This document shows positions 55,295 through 63,983 of a DNA stretch of 64,000 bases, one piece after another. The notes beneath the pieces were generated by a model that had not been told where the DNA came from, did no database searches, and was given only the letters and a program-made list of their open reading frames with translations. How positions within the stretch are numbered: position 1 is the stretch's first letter; each line of letters opens with the position of its first letter. This DNA comes from Pseudomonas putida (lineage in GTDB: Bacteria > Pseudomonadota > Gammaproteobacteria > Pseudomonadales > Pseudomonadaceae), in assembly GCF_022627325.1 (NCBI RefSeq), contig NZ_JAETZZ010000009.1, positions 1-64,000 on the forward strand, written 5' to 3'. The position numbers were made by a program, and so were the translations under genes.

Positions 55295-56572
55295 ATGAGC
55301 AAGACCAACGAATCCTTGATGCAACGTCGTGTAGCCGCCGTCCCGCGTGGCGTAGGCCAAATCCACCCGATCTTCGTCGAAAGCGCGAAGAACTCGACCG
55401 TGATCGACGTTGAAGGCCGCGAACTGATCGACTTCGCCGGCGGCATCGCAGTCCTGAACACCGGCCATCTGCACCCTAAAGTGGTCGCCGCTGTTCAAGA
55501 GCAGCTGACCAAAGTCAGCCACACCTGCTTCCAGGTACTGGCTTACGAGCCTTACGTAGAGCTGTGCGAGAAGATCAACAAGCTGGTCCCAGGGGACTTC
55601 GACAAGAAGACCCTGCTGGTTTCCACCGGCTCCGAAGCCGTTGAGAACGCCGTGAAAATCGCCCGTGCCGCCACTGGCCGTGCTGGCGTGATCGCCTTCA
55701 CCGGCGGCTACCACGGCCGCACCATGATGACCTTGGGCCTGACCGGCAAGGTTGTACCGTACTCCGCTGGCATGGGCCTGATGCCGGGCGGCATCTTCCG
55801 CGCCCTGTTCCCGAGCGAACTGCACGGGGTCAGCGTTGACGACGCTATCGCTTCGGTCGAGCGCATCTTCAAGAACGACGCCGAGCCGCGCGACATCGCC
55901 GCGATCATCCTCGAGCCGGTACAGGGCGAAGGCGGCTTCCTGCCAGCGCCTAAAGAGCTGATGAAGCGCCTGCGCGCCCTGTGCGACCAGCACGGTATTC
56001 TGCTGATCGCCGACGAAGTACAGACTGGCGCCGGCCGTACCGGCACCTTCTTCGCCATGGAACAGATGGGTGTAGCGCCGGACCTGACCACCTTCGCCAA
56101 ATCCATCGCTGGCGGCTTCCCGCTGGCCGGTGTTTGCGGCAAGGCCGAGATCATGGACGCCATCGCTCCGGGCGGCCTGGGCGGCACTTACGCCGGTTCG
56201 CCGATCGCCTGCGCCGCGGCGCTGGCCGTCATCCAGGTGTTCGAGGAAGAGAAGCTGCTGGACCGCAGCAAGGCAGTAGGTGAGCACCTGACCACCGGCC
56301 TGCGCAAGATCCAGGAAAAGCACCCGATCATTGGCGATGTCCGTGGTCTGGGTTCGATGATCGCTGTGGAAGTCTTCGAAAAAGGCACCCACACCCCGAA
56401 CGCCGCCGCCGTTGCTCAAGTGGTTGCCAAAGCGCGCGACAAGGGCCTGATCCTGCTGTCCTGCGGCACCTACGGCAACGTCCTGCGTATCCTGGTTCCG
56501 CTGACCGCCGAAGATGAGCTGCTCGACAAGGGCCTGGCCATCATCGAAGAGTGCTTCGCTGAACTGGCCTGA
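55295..56572 (+). CDS. gabT: 4-aminobutyrate aminotransferase
   Basis: A 425-residue class III PLP aminotransferase that converts GABA and 2-oxoglutarate to succinate semialdehyde and glutamate. The PLP lysine is about residue 269 (TFAKSIAGGFPLAGV), with LIADEVQTGAGRTG and the GSEAVENAVKIAR motif upstream. Start ATG 55295 (TGAGGG upstream) gives MSKTNESLMQRRVAAVPRG. It feeds GabD, encoded just before it. Confidence 0.96.
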   Translation: MSKTNESLMQRRVAAVPRGVGQIHPIFVESAKNSTVIDVEGRELIDFAGGIAVLNTGHLHPKVVAAVQEQLTKVSHTCFQVLAYEPYVELCEKINKLVPGDFDKKTLLVSTGSEAVENAVKIARAATGRAGVIAFTGGYHGRTMMTLGLTGKVVPYSAGMGLMPGGIFRALFPSELHGVSVDDAIASVERIFKNDAEPRDIAAIILEPVQGEGGFLPAPKELMKRLRALCDQHGILLIADEVQTGAGRTGTFFAMEQMGVAPDLTTFAKSIAGGFPLAGVCGKAEIMDAIAPGGLGGTYAGSPIACAAALAVIQVFEEEKLLDRSKAVGEHLTTGLRKIQEKHPIIGDVRGLGSMIAVEVFEKGTHTPNAAAVAQVVAKARDKGLILLSCGTYGNVLRILVPLTAEDELLDKGLAIIEECFAELA

Positions 56573-56590
56573 TGTGACAGGCTTCATAAA

Positions 56591-56616
56591 AAAACCCGCC
56601 TAGGCGGGTTTTTTTT
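56591..56616 (+). terminator. Rho-independent terminator of gabT
   Basis: AAAACCCGCC-TA-GGCGGGTTTT continues into TTTT, 18 bases after the gabT stop. Stem, A-run and T-run make a strong intrinsic terminator, probably effective in both directions. Confidence 0.93.
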
Positions 56617-56709
56617 GTGCCTAACAAAGGGCTGTGGCGCTATGGTTGTCACAGGACTTGCCTTGGAAGCTGCAACGGATTGCGTGTCAGGGATATTCAG
56701 GAGTTGGCC

Positions 56710-57972
56710 ATGAGCGCTGCAGACCCCACCCCACCTTGCGTACTGATTGCCGAAGGCGACCCTTGGGTGCGCGACATGCTGCGTGAGATGTTGCTCAGCG
56801 TGCGCTGTGATGCCCGGCTGCAGGTATGCGCCGATGGCTCCCAGGCGCTCACGGCATTGGCCAGCAAGCCTGACCTGATCATCGCCGCCCGTGAGCTTGC
56901 AGGTGTCGATGGCCTGGACCTGTTGCGCAAGGTGCGCGCCAAGGGGCCGGGGTTGCCGTTCATTCTCATGAGCAACCGCAGTGACAGCGCCAGCGTGCGT
57001 GAGGCGCTGCCGCTACACCCCACGGCTTACCTGAGCAAGCCACTGAACATGGACAACCTGCGCAAGCGTCTGGAAGAGCTGCTGCTTGAAGTGGGTGAGC
57101 AGATTGCCTGCCCGGTGCCGCCGTTGCAGCCTGGGGCAAGCCTGCCAGCCTTCCTTGAGCAGCGCCGCGCCACCGCCGATGGCGGGCCGCTGTTCGCTGA
57201 TGTGCAGGTGGCGATCAAGCGCGCGCTGAACCCTCAGGGGCTGGACCTCAAGGTGCTCGAAGAGGAGGTGCGCAACGACCCGCAGGTGACTGCCGTACTG
57301 ATCGCTGCCGCCAACAGTGCTGCCCTGCACCGCGATGCACCGGTGCAGACCTTGCTACAAGCCCTGAACAAGCTTGGCAGCACGCAGAGCATGAACCTGA
57401 TACTGGGCCTGGCCCTCAAGCGCAGCGCCCGCCTGACCGAGCCACTGCTGGCGCAGCAGGCGGCGCATTTCTGGAACTTGTCGCTGCATACCGCCGAATA
57501 CGCGCGTTCGCTGGCGCGCATGCTCGAACTTGACGAAGAGCTGTGTTACTGCGCGGGGCTGTTGCACTGCCTGGGTGACCTTGCGGTGCTGCGCTGCCTG
57601 CAGGAATGGCGGCTGGCCGGTGGTGAACTGCACGATGGCCTGGTGCAGGCGTCACTGAGCGACTTCGGTGCAGCGTTCGGCTCGGCACTGCGAACCCGCT
57701 GGCGCTTGCCGCTGGGCCTGCGCGAGCTGATCGCGGCAATCTATCAGTTGGGTGGTGGGGTTTATTCCCGGGAGATCCTGGCCATGAACCTGGCCGGGCA
57801 ACTGGCGCGACTGCCGGCGAGCCAAGGGTTGGAGAGGGTTGCCGAGAGCAAGACCGCGCGCTTGCTCAAGGTTGGGCTGGCGCAGTTGAGCCGGTTGCGC
57901 AAGGTGGAGAATCCAGAGGTAAAACCGCAGGAGCAAGAGCCGCCTGTGGCTGAGGAGGGGGTACGTAACTGA
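56710..57972 (+). CDS. HDOD-domain protein with degenerate receiver domain
   Basis: A 420-residue protein: an N-terminal receiver-like domain (1-125) and an HDOD domain (about 155-350), with a Glu/Pro-rich tail. The receiver keeps the acidic pair (LIAEGDPWV), the Ser (ILMSN) and the Lys (YLSKPLN). The phosphoacceptor Asp is replaced: PDLIIAARELAGVDG has Ala where family members have Asp. It should therefore be a pseudo-receiver not controlled by phosphorylation. HDOD proteins lack metal-dependent HD catalysis and usually act in signalling. Start ATG 56710 is chosen over an upstream frame that crosses the gabT terminator. Confidence 0.85.
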   Translation: MSAADPTPPCVLIAEGDPWVRDMLREMLLSVRCDARLQVCADGSQALTALASKPDLIIAARELAGVDGLDLLRKVRAKGPGLPFILMSNRSDSASVREALPLHPTAYLSKPLNMDNLRKRLEELLLEVGEQIACPVPPLQPGASLPAFLEQRRATADGGPLFADVQVAIKRALNPQGLDLKVLEEEVRNDPQVTAVLIAAANSAALHRDAPVQTLLQALNKLGSTQSMNLILGLALKRSARLTEPLLAQQAAHFWNLSLHTAEYARSLARMLELDEELCYCAGLLHCLGDLAVLRCLQEWRLAGGELHDGLVQASLSDFGAAFGSALRTRWRLPLGLRELIAAIYQLGGGVYSREILAMNLAGQLARLPASQGLERVAESKTARLLKVGLAQLSRLRKVENPEVKPQEQEPPVAEEGVRN

Positions 57973-58003
57973 GTTGTTGGGGCCGCTGTGCGCACCCAAT
58001 GGT

Positions 58004-58990
58004 TCAGCCCCGCACGATCTGGTTCTTGCCCTGCCGCTTGGCCCGGTACATCGCCGCATCAGCCCGGGCGAAGAGGCTGTCCAGTGAATCATCCTCATCC
58101 GTGAGCCCGGTCAGCCCCTGGCTTACCGTCACGCCATACACCTGCTCGCCATGGCTGAAGCTCAGCCGCTGAATCTCGCGCTGCAGGCGCTCGGCGATCT
58201 GCTCGGCGACCTGCGCATTGCAGCCGGGGAACACCGCAGCAAACTCCTCGCCACCAATGCGCCCGAACAGGTCGCCGCGGCGCAGCACCGCCTTGCCGCT
58301 GTCGGCGATGCGTTGCAGCACCTGATCGCCTTCCTGATGGCCATAGCTGTCGTTGATCTGCTTGAAATCGTCGATATCCAGCAGCAGGAATGCCAGGGGT
58401 GTGCCGTCTTCGCGCGCGTTGTCGAAGGCTTGGCCTGCACATTCGAAAAAGTGCCGGCGGTTGCTGCTTTGGGTCAGCACGTCGGTGGTAGCCAGGCGAT
58501 GCAGTTCGCCTTCAAGCTGCTTCTTTTCGGTGATGTCCTCGGCAATGCCGACGATGATCACCCGCTCGCCTTCATGCTGCTGGTTGATGTAGCACTTGTC
58601 ACTCAGCCAGCGCACTTGGCCGTTTGCATTGAGGATGCGGTATTCGCGGTCTTCAACCGCGCCTTTGATCAGCACCTGGGCCAGGCTGCGCTCGGCGTAC
58701 TCCAGGTCATCGGGGTAGATGCTATCGCGCCACTCGTTGAAGTCGGCCAACACCAGGCTGGTAGGCCGGCCGAAAATGCGTTCGTAGGCGGGGCTGACGT
58801 AGAGCACCTGGCGTGTTTCCCAGTCGAACGCCCAGAGCACCGCATTGACGCTGTCGAGCAACGAACTGTAGAGCTGTTCACGTTCGCTCAGGCGAGCCAC
58901 TTCGCCTTGGGCATGCAGCAAGGCCAGCAGTGTTTGGGCTGCCTCGGGAGCTGAATTGCCGGGCAGCGTTGGATAGATGTTCTTGGCCAT
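58004..58990 (-). CDS. PAS-GGDEF diguanylate cyclase
   Basis: A 328-residue predicted cytoplasmic diguanylate cyclase that makes c-di-GMP from two GTP. A PAS domain lies at about 40-165 (LLDSVNAVLWAFDWETRQVL). The GGDEF domain follows (DVLTQSSNRRHF to the C-terminus) with active site GGEEF and an intact inhibitory RxxD motif (RRGD) five residues earlier. Start ATG 58990 (MAKNIYPTLPG) has only a weak ribosome site; an upstream GTG would add 18 residues. It is convergent with the HDOD gene. Confidence 0.88.
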   Translation of the reverse strand: MAKNIYPTLPGNSAPEAAQTLLALLHAQGEVARLSEREQLYSSLLDSVNAVLWAFDWETRQVLYVSPAYERIFGRPTSLVLADFNEWRDSIYPDDLEYAERSLAQVLIKGAVEDREYRILNANGQVRWLSDKCYINQQHEGERVIIVGIAEDITEKKQLEGELHRLATTDVLTQSSNRRHFFECAGQAFDNAREDGTPLAFLLLDIDDFKQINDSYGHQEGDQVLQRIADSGKAVLRRGDLFGRIGGEEFAAVFPGCNAQVAEQIAERLQREIQRLSFSHGEQVYGVTVSQGLTGLTDEDDSLDSLFARADAAMYRAKRQGKNQIVRG

Positions 58991-59131
58991 GTGCACGGAG
59001 TGGCTCTCGACGGGTAAGCGTGCGGCCACAGACCGGCCCGCCACGCGGGCGATGTGCCGGGTTTGAGTGGTTTTTCAGAGGGGAAGTTCCAGCGGGCACG
59101 CCCCGTTGCAGGGCGTGCCGATCAACGGTGG

Positions 59132-60316
59132 TCAGGCGCCGTGCGGGCGCAGGGAGTAGGTTTTCAATTGCGCTGCAAAGTCGTGCAGTGCATGAATGCC
59201 ACTGGCCTCCGCCTCGTGTACCCAGTCTTTCATGGCGGCGAGCATGTCGTGGCCGTTGGCGCTGGTACGGGCCCAGATCTGCTGCAAGGCCAAACGCTTT
59301 TCATAGATGGTCTTGAGTGCCTGGCTCTGCGCCAGCAGGGACTCGATGCGCACATGGTGACGCTCTTCGAGCAGGCTGGGTTCCCGCGACAGCAGGCGTT
59401 TGGCCCGGCGGAAGCGATGGCGTACCGAGGCGTCGACCTTGGCCAGTTCCTGCTTGACCAGCGGACCGATCACCAGCTTGCGGTATTGGGCCATGATCTG
59501 GAAGCGGTTGTTGAGGATGGCCATGGTGGTGTCCATGTCCAGGTTGGCCTTGCCCTCGACGCGGTGGGCGATGGGGGCCACGCGTTGGACTTTGGCCAGG
59601 CGCAGCAGGCACAACAGGCGTATCCAGGCCCAGCCCATGTCGAACTCCCAGCGCTTGACCGACAGCTTGGCCGAGTTGGGGTAGGTGTGGTGATTGTTGT
59701 GCAGTTCTTCGCCACCGATGACGATGCCCCATGGCACCAGGTTGGTCGCCGCGTCACGGCACTCGAAGTTGCGGTAGCCCACCGCATGGCCCAAGCCGTT
59801 GACCACACCCGCTGCCCAGAACGGAATCCACATCATCTGCACCGCCCAGATGGTGATGCCGATGGTGCCGAACAGCAGCAGGTCGAGCACTGCCAGCAGG
59901 GCGATACCGCCATGTTTGTAGCGTGAGTAGAGGTTGCGCTCGATCCAGTCATCCGGGCAATTTTTGCCATAGATACGCAGGGTTTCGGGGTTGAGCGCTT
60001 CTTCCCGGTAGAGTTCGGCGCCCTTGCGCAGCACTGTGCCCAGGCCTTTGTGTACCGGGCTGTGCGGGTCGTCCGGGGTTTCGCACTTGGCGTGGTGCTT
60101 GCGGTGAACGGCTGTCCACTCGCGGGTGTTCTGCGCCGTGGTCAGCCACAGCCAGAAGCGGAAGAAGTGCTTGAGCGCGCCATTGAGCTCCAGGGCGCGG
60201 TGGGCCGAGTAGCGGTGCAGGTAGAGGGTGACACTGATGATGGTCACGTGAGTCATCAGCAGGGTAACGCCAACCAGTTGCCAGGCCGACAAGTCGAGCA
60301 GACCGTAATACCACAT
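59132..60316 (-). CDS. desA: Acyl-lipid/acyl-CoA desaturase (DesA-like)
   Basis: A 394-residue membrane fatty-acid desaturase. The three histidine boxes are visible: HRYSAH, HRKHH and HNNHH. Hydrophobic segments lie at about 12-35 and 130-185; the C-terminal 150 residues are helical and soluble. In P. aeruginosa the orthologous DesA introduces a delta-9 double bond into phospholipid acyl chains. The gene is divergent from the GGDEF-EAL gene, as with PA0285-PA0286, which supports the name. Confidence 0.88.
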   Translation of the reverse strand: MWYYGLLDLSAWQLVGVTLLMTHVTIISVTLYLHRYSAHRALELNGALKHFFRFWLWLTTAQNTREWTAVHRKHHAKCETPDDPHSPVHKGLGTVLRKGAELYREEALNPETLRIYGKNCPDDWIERNLYSRYKHGGIALLAVLDLLLFGTIGITIWAVQMMWIPFWAAGVVNGLGHAVGYRNFECRDAATNLVPWGIVIGGEELHNNHHTYPNSAKLSVKRWEFDMGWAWIRLLCLLRLAKVQRVAPIAHRVEGKANLDMDTTMAILNNRFQIMAQYRKLVIGPLVKQELAKVDASVRHRFRRAKRLLSREPSLLEERHHVRIESLLAQSQALKTIYEKRLALQQIWARTSANGHDMLAAMKDWVHEAEASGIHALHDFAAQLKTYSLRPHGA

Positions 60317-60422
60317 AGGTGTGAAAGCCCTCGAAGAAACAGGGAAAGGCCTGATTATCCCTTGGTAGGGAAATAAAACCAGTCACCCTTTCAGATAGGA
60401 CGTCACTGCATGTTTCTGGCTC

Positions 60423-60428
60423 TATAAT
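60423..60428 (+). promoter_or_regulatory. Consensus -10 element before the GGDEF-EAL gene
   Basis: A perfect TATAAT lies 35 bp before ATG 60463. The matching -35 is poor (ACGTCA at about 17 bp). The element overlaps an earlier ATG at 60427, which argues that translation starts at 60463 instead. Confidence 0.5.
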
Positions 60429-60462
60429 GCCCCATCATTTTTCATGGACTTTTGTTGCCGAC

Positions 60463-62358
60463 ATGTCTGTTTCCGTTCGCGACGCCTTGCGCATGGCCGC
60501 GCTGTATCTGGTGCTCTCGATCCTCTGGCTGGTGCTGTCAGAGGTGGTTTTGCGCAGTATGTCTGAAGATCCCCTGGCCTTGGCCGTAGGGCGGCAGATC
60601 AATGTTGTCCTTTGGGTGCTGGCCAGCGCGGCGCTGATTTTCTTCACCCGGGCCCGTCTGCTCAATTTCATCGGCGTCGGCGCACGTCTTCGCAGCGAGG
60701 ACCGCGCCCGTCTGCGCATGGCCGCAGCCGTGTTCGACTGCACCCTGGAGGGCGTGCTGGTCACCGACCGCCAAGGGCTGATCGTGCACGTCAACCGCGC
60801 GTTCATGCGGATCACCGGCTACCAGCAGGATGAAGTGCTCGGCCAGCGCCCGAGCAAGTTCAAGTCGGGCCGGCACGGCGTGCCGTTCTATCAGCAGATT
60901 TATGCCACCCTGGCAGAGAAGGGCGAGTGGAGCGGGGAGATATGGAACCGGCGCAAGAGTGGTGAAATCTACCCGCAATGGCAGACGATCCGTGCCATTC
61001 ACGACGATGGCGGCGAGCTGACCCATTATGTCGCGGTATTCAGCGACATCAGCGCAATCAAGCATACCGAGCAGGAATTGGCCTACCTGGCCCACCACGA
61101 CCCCCTTACCGGCTTGCCCAACCGTTTGCTGTTCAACGACCGGGCCGAGCAGGCACTGGCTTCGGCACAGGCCAACAAGCGTGGATGTGCGTTGTTGCTG
61201 CTCGATCTGGACCACTTCCAGAGCATCAACGATGGGCTAGGCCACACCATCGGTGATCAGCTGCTCAAGCTGGTAGGCGAGCGTCTGGCCGAGGTGGTTG
61301 GCAACGGTGTGACCTTGGCGCGCCTGGGCGGTGACGAGTTCGGTGTGCTGGCGGAGAACTGCCAGCAGGTCGGCCAGGCCGGCAAACTGGCACAGGCCCT
61401 CATCGAACGCATGCGTGAACCGTTCGAGTTCGATAGGCATCGGCTGTTCATCAGCGTCAGCGTTGGTATCAGCCTGTTCCCCAGCGATGCGTTGAGCGCC
61501 GAACAGCTGCTGCGCAACGCCGACTCGGCGCTGTACAAGGCCAAGCACAATGGCCGCGCCTGTTACGCGCTGTACACCGAAGAGCTGACGGCGCACGCCC
61601 AGCACCGGGTGGAAACGGCAGGCGAACTGCGCCGCGCACTGGCCCAAGACGAGCTGCGGGTGTTCTACCAGCCGGTGTTCGACCTGTTCACGTCGAAGAT
61701 GGTGGGGGTGGAGGCGCTGGTGCGTTGGCAGCACCCGCAACGTGGCTTGGTGCCGCCAAGCGAGTTCATTCCTATCGCCGAGCGTACTGGGCTGATTGCC
61801 GACATCGACGCCTGGGTGATGCGCGAGGCGTGCCGGCAGATGGTCAGTTGGCAGGCTGACGGTCGCCTGCTCGAGTTCGTCGCAGTCAATATTTCCAGCC
61901 GGCTGTTCGGCCAGCGTGAGCTTTACCGGCAAGTGGCCGGTGTGTTGCACGAGACCGGCCTGGATCCGTCGCTACTGGAGGTCGAGGTGACCGAGAGTGC
62001 AGTCATGGAAGACCCTGAAGTCGCGCTGGAGCAGCTGCACCGGTTGCGTGAACTGGGCTTGAACCTGGCAATCGACGACTTTGGCACCGGCTATTCGTCG
62101 TTACTGCGGCTCAAGCGCCTGCCGGTGCAGAAGCTGAAGATCGACCAGGGCTTCGTCGCCGGCTTGCCGATGGATGACGATGACGTCGCCATCGTGCGGG
62201 TGATCATCGCCCTGGCGCGGAGCATGGGCATGCAGGTGCACGCTGAAGGCATCGAGCAGGCGGAGCAAGCCAGGTTCCTGCTCGAGCAGCAGTGCCAGCT
62301 GGGGCAGGGCTACTGGTTCGGGCGGCCCGTGCCGGCTGAGGGTTTGCGCTGGCACTGA
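60463..62358 (+). CDS. Membrane PAS-GGDEF-EAL c-di-GMP signalling protein
   Basis: A 631-residue protein. Two transmembrane helices (about 10-30 and 45-65) precede a PAS domain (about 90-205), a GGDEF domain (about 215-375) and an EAL domain (about 385-630). GGDEF is intact (RLGGDEFGVLAEN) but lacks the RxxD inhibitory site. EAL catalytic residues are present (VEALVRWQHP, AIDDFGTGYSSL, LKIDQGF, AEGIEQ, QGYWFGRP), so phosphodiesterase activity is expected. Which activity prevails is unknown. Divergent from desA, as with PA0285 in P. aeruginosa. Confidence 0.9.
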   Translation: MSVSVRDALRMAALYLVLSILWLVLSEVVLRSMSEDPLALAVGRQINVVLWVLASAALIFFTRARLLNFIGVGARLRSEDRARLRMAAAVFDCTLEGVLVTDRQGLIVHVNRAFMRITGYQQDEVLGQRPSKFKSGRHGVPFYQQIYATLAEKGEWSGEIWNRRKSGEIYPQWQTIRAIHDDGGELTHYVAVFSDISAIKHTEQELAYLAHHDPLTGLPNRLLFNDRAEQALASAQANKRGCALLLLDLDHFQSINDGLGHTIGDQLLKLVGERLAEVVGNGVTLARLGGDEFGVLAENCQQVGQAGKLAQALIERMREPFEFDRHRLFISVSVGISLFPSDALSAEQLLRNADSALYKAKHNGRACYALYTEELTAHAQHRVETAGELRRALAQDELRVFYQPVFDLFTSKMVGVEALVRWQHPQRGLVPPSEFIPIAERTGLIADIDAWVMREACRQMVSWQADGRLLEFVAVNISSRLFGQRELYRQVAGVLHETGLDPSLLEVEVTESAVMEDPEVALEQLHRLRELGLNLAIDDFGTGYSSLLRLKRLPVQKLKIDQGFVAGLPMDDDDVAIVRVIIALARSMGMQVHAEGIEQAEQARFLLEQQCQLGQGYWFGRPVPAEGLRWH

Positions 62359-62382
62359 GCCGGGCCGGCACGGTGACGCCAC

Positions 62383-62536
62383 CAGGGCTGCTGCGCAGCC
62401 ATCGCCGGCAAGCCGGCTCCCACCGCGACCGCGCAGTTCTTCAGGCCTGCGCTTTACCTGTGGAGGCAACGGTCTTGCTCAACTTCTAAAAAGCCGGCGC
62501 AATCCATGTGGGGGCCGGCTTGCCGGCGATGGGGCC
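62383..62536. repeat. Composite REP element (BIME), copy 2
   Basis: Inverted REP units (CATCGCCGGCAAGCCGGCTC and CCGGCTTGCCGGCGATGGGG) enclose a spacer of about 100 bp. That spacer shares GCGCAGTTCTTCAGGCCTGC, TTTACCTGTGG and CAACTTCTAAAAA-like blocks with the copy at 20726-20860. It fills the gap between the GGDEF-EAL stop and the convergent ABC ATPase stop. Confidence 0.85.
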
Positions 62537-62553
62537 AGTGAACCGAATGCAGA

Positions 62554-63312
62554 TCACTCGGAAGCCGCAGTCCCGAGAAACTTGCGCAAGAACTGTCGAG
62601 TCCGCTCTTGCTTGGGGTCGGCAAACAGGGCCTTGGCCTCGCCCTGCTCGACGATCACCCCCTTGTCGAAGAAGATCACCCGGTTAGCCACATCACGCGC
62701 AAAGCTCATCTCGTGGGTGACGATGATCATGGTGCGCTTTTCTTCGGCCAGGCCGCGGATGGTCGCCAGCACTTCGCCGACCAGCTCAGGGTCCAGCGCC
62801 GAGGTGGGTTCATCGAACAGGATCACCTCAGGTTCCATGGCCAGCGCCCGGGCGATTGCAACGCGCTGTTGCTGCCCGCCGGAAAGGCGTTTGGGGTAGG
62901 CGTCTTCCTTGCCCGCCAGCCCGACCTTGGCCAGCAGCGTGCGGCCCAGCTCCATGGCTTGCGCGCGGGGTGTCTTCTTGACGATCACCGGGCCTTCCAT
63001 CACGTTCTCCAGCGCGGTGCGATGAGGGAACAGGTTGAAGCTCTGGAACACGAAGCCGGCCTGCTGGCGCAAGCGGCGAATGGCACTTTGCTGGTTGCCA
63101 AGCGGACGGTTGGCATCGATGCTGATGGCACCGATCTGGATGCGCCCGGCGTCAGGCGTTTCCAGCAGGTTCAGGCACCGCAGGAAGGTAGTCTTGCCCG
63201 AGCCGCTGGGGCCGATGATGGCCACCACTTCGCCCGGTTGCACGGTCAGATCGATGCCGTTGAGCACGGTCTGGCCTTTGAACTGCTTGGTCAGGCCTTC
63301 TACTACGATCAT
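62554..63312 (-). CDS. tcyN: Polar amino acid ABC transporter ATP-binding protein (cystine type)
   Basis: A 252-residue ATPase of the polar-amino-acid uptake family. Walker A GPSGSGKTT lies near 34-42, the signature LSGGQQQR near 143-150 and Walker B VILFDEPTSALDPEL near 161-175. With the permease two bases upstream and the binding protein beyond, it forms a TcyJLN-like (FliY-YecSC) cystine importer. The ligand assignment rests on the binding-protein tail and gene order and is not certain. Confidence 0.88.
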   Translation of the reverse strand: MIVVEGLTKQFKGQTVLNGIDLTVQPGEVVAIIGPSGSGKTTFLRCLNLLETPDAGRIQIGAISIDANRPLGNQQSAIRRLRQQAGFVFQSFNLFPHRTALENVMEGPVIVKKTPRAQAMELGRTLLAKVGLAGKEDAYPKRLSGGQQQRVAIARALAMEPEVILFDEPTSALDPELVGEVLATIRGLAEEKRTMIIVTHEMSFARDVANRVIFFDKGVIVEQGEAKALFADPKQERTRQFLRKFLGTAASE

Positions 63313-63314
63313 CT

Positions 63315-63983
63315 TCAGTGCTCCTGATCGTGCTGGTTGACCCGCGCTTCCATGCGGTTCTGGAAGTGCGCGAGGATGCTGCAGAGGATCCAGTACACCA
63401 CCGCAACGGCCAGGTACATGGTGAAAACTTCGAAGGTCCGCGCAGTAATCAGCTGCGCCTGGCGGAACAGTTCGGGCACCTGGATGGTCGCCGCCAGGGC
63501 GGTGTCCTTGACCAGGGAGATGAAGCTGTTACCCAGCGGCGGCAATGCCGTGCGCAGGGCTTGCGGCAGGATCGCCCGGCGCATGGCCTGGGTGCGGGTC
63601 ATGCCGATGCTGGCGGCTGCTTCCCACTGGCCACGGTCGATCGAGGAAATCGCCGCACGCAGGATTTCGCAGATGTACGCTGCCATGTTCAGCGACAGGC
63701 CAATCAGCGAGGCCGGGATGGGGTCGAGTTCGATGCCGATCTGCGGCATGCCGAAATAGATCACGAACAGCTGCACCAGCAGCGGCGTGCCCCGGAAGAA
63801 CGACACATAAATGCGTGCCAGCCAGTCCAGCGGCAGGATCTTCGACAGGCGCATCAGTGCCAGGGCAAAACCCAACACCAGGCCGAAGAACATGCCGCCG
63901 ACACTCAGCAGCACTGTGTAACCCGCGCCCTTGAGCAGGAAGGGCGCGGAGTCGACAACGAGTTGCAGGCTTTCAGCGATCAT
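63315..63983 (-). CDS. tcyL: Polar amino acid ABC transporter permease (cystine type)
   Basis: A 222-residue HisM/YecS-type permease with about five hydrophobic segments. The FFRGTPLLVQLFVIYFG motif lies near 63-79 and the coupling loop SIGMTRTQAMRRAILPQALR near 139-158. It ends two bases before the ATPase gene. Its start overlaps the stop codon of the upstream binding-protein gene (ATGA), indicating one translationally coupled operon. Confidence 0.9.
   Translation of the reverse strand: MIAESLQLVVDSAPFLLKGAGYTVLLSVGGMFFGLVLGFALALMRLSKILPLDWLARIYVSFFRGTPLLVQLFVIYFGMPQIGIELDPIPASLIGLSLNMAAYICEILRAAISSIDRGQWEAAASIGMTRTQAMRRAILPQALRTALPPLGNSFISLVKDTALAATIQVPELFRQAQLITARTFEVFTMYLAVAVVYWILCSILAHFQNRMEARVNQHDQEH

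Noticed and set aside
53653-56587. Long minus-strand frames opposite gabD and gabT
   Set aside because: Both plus-strand genes carry complete catalytic motifs; antisense frames mirror third-position GC bias.
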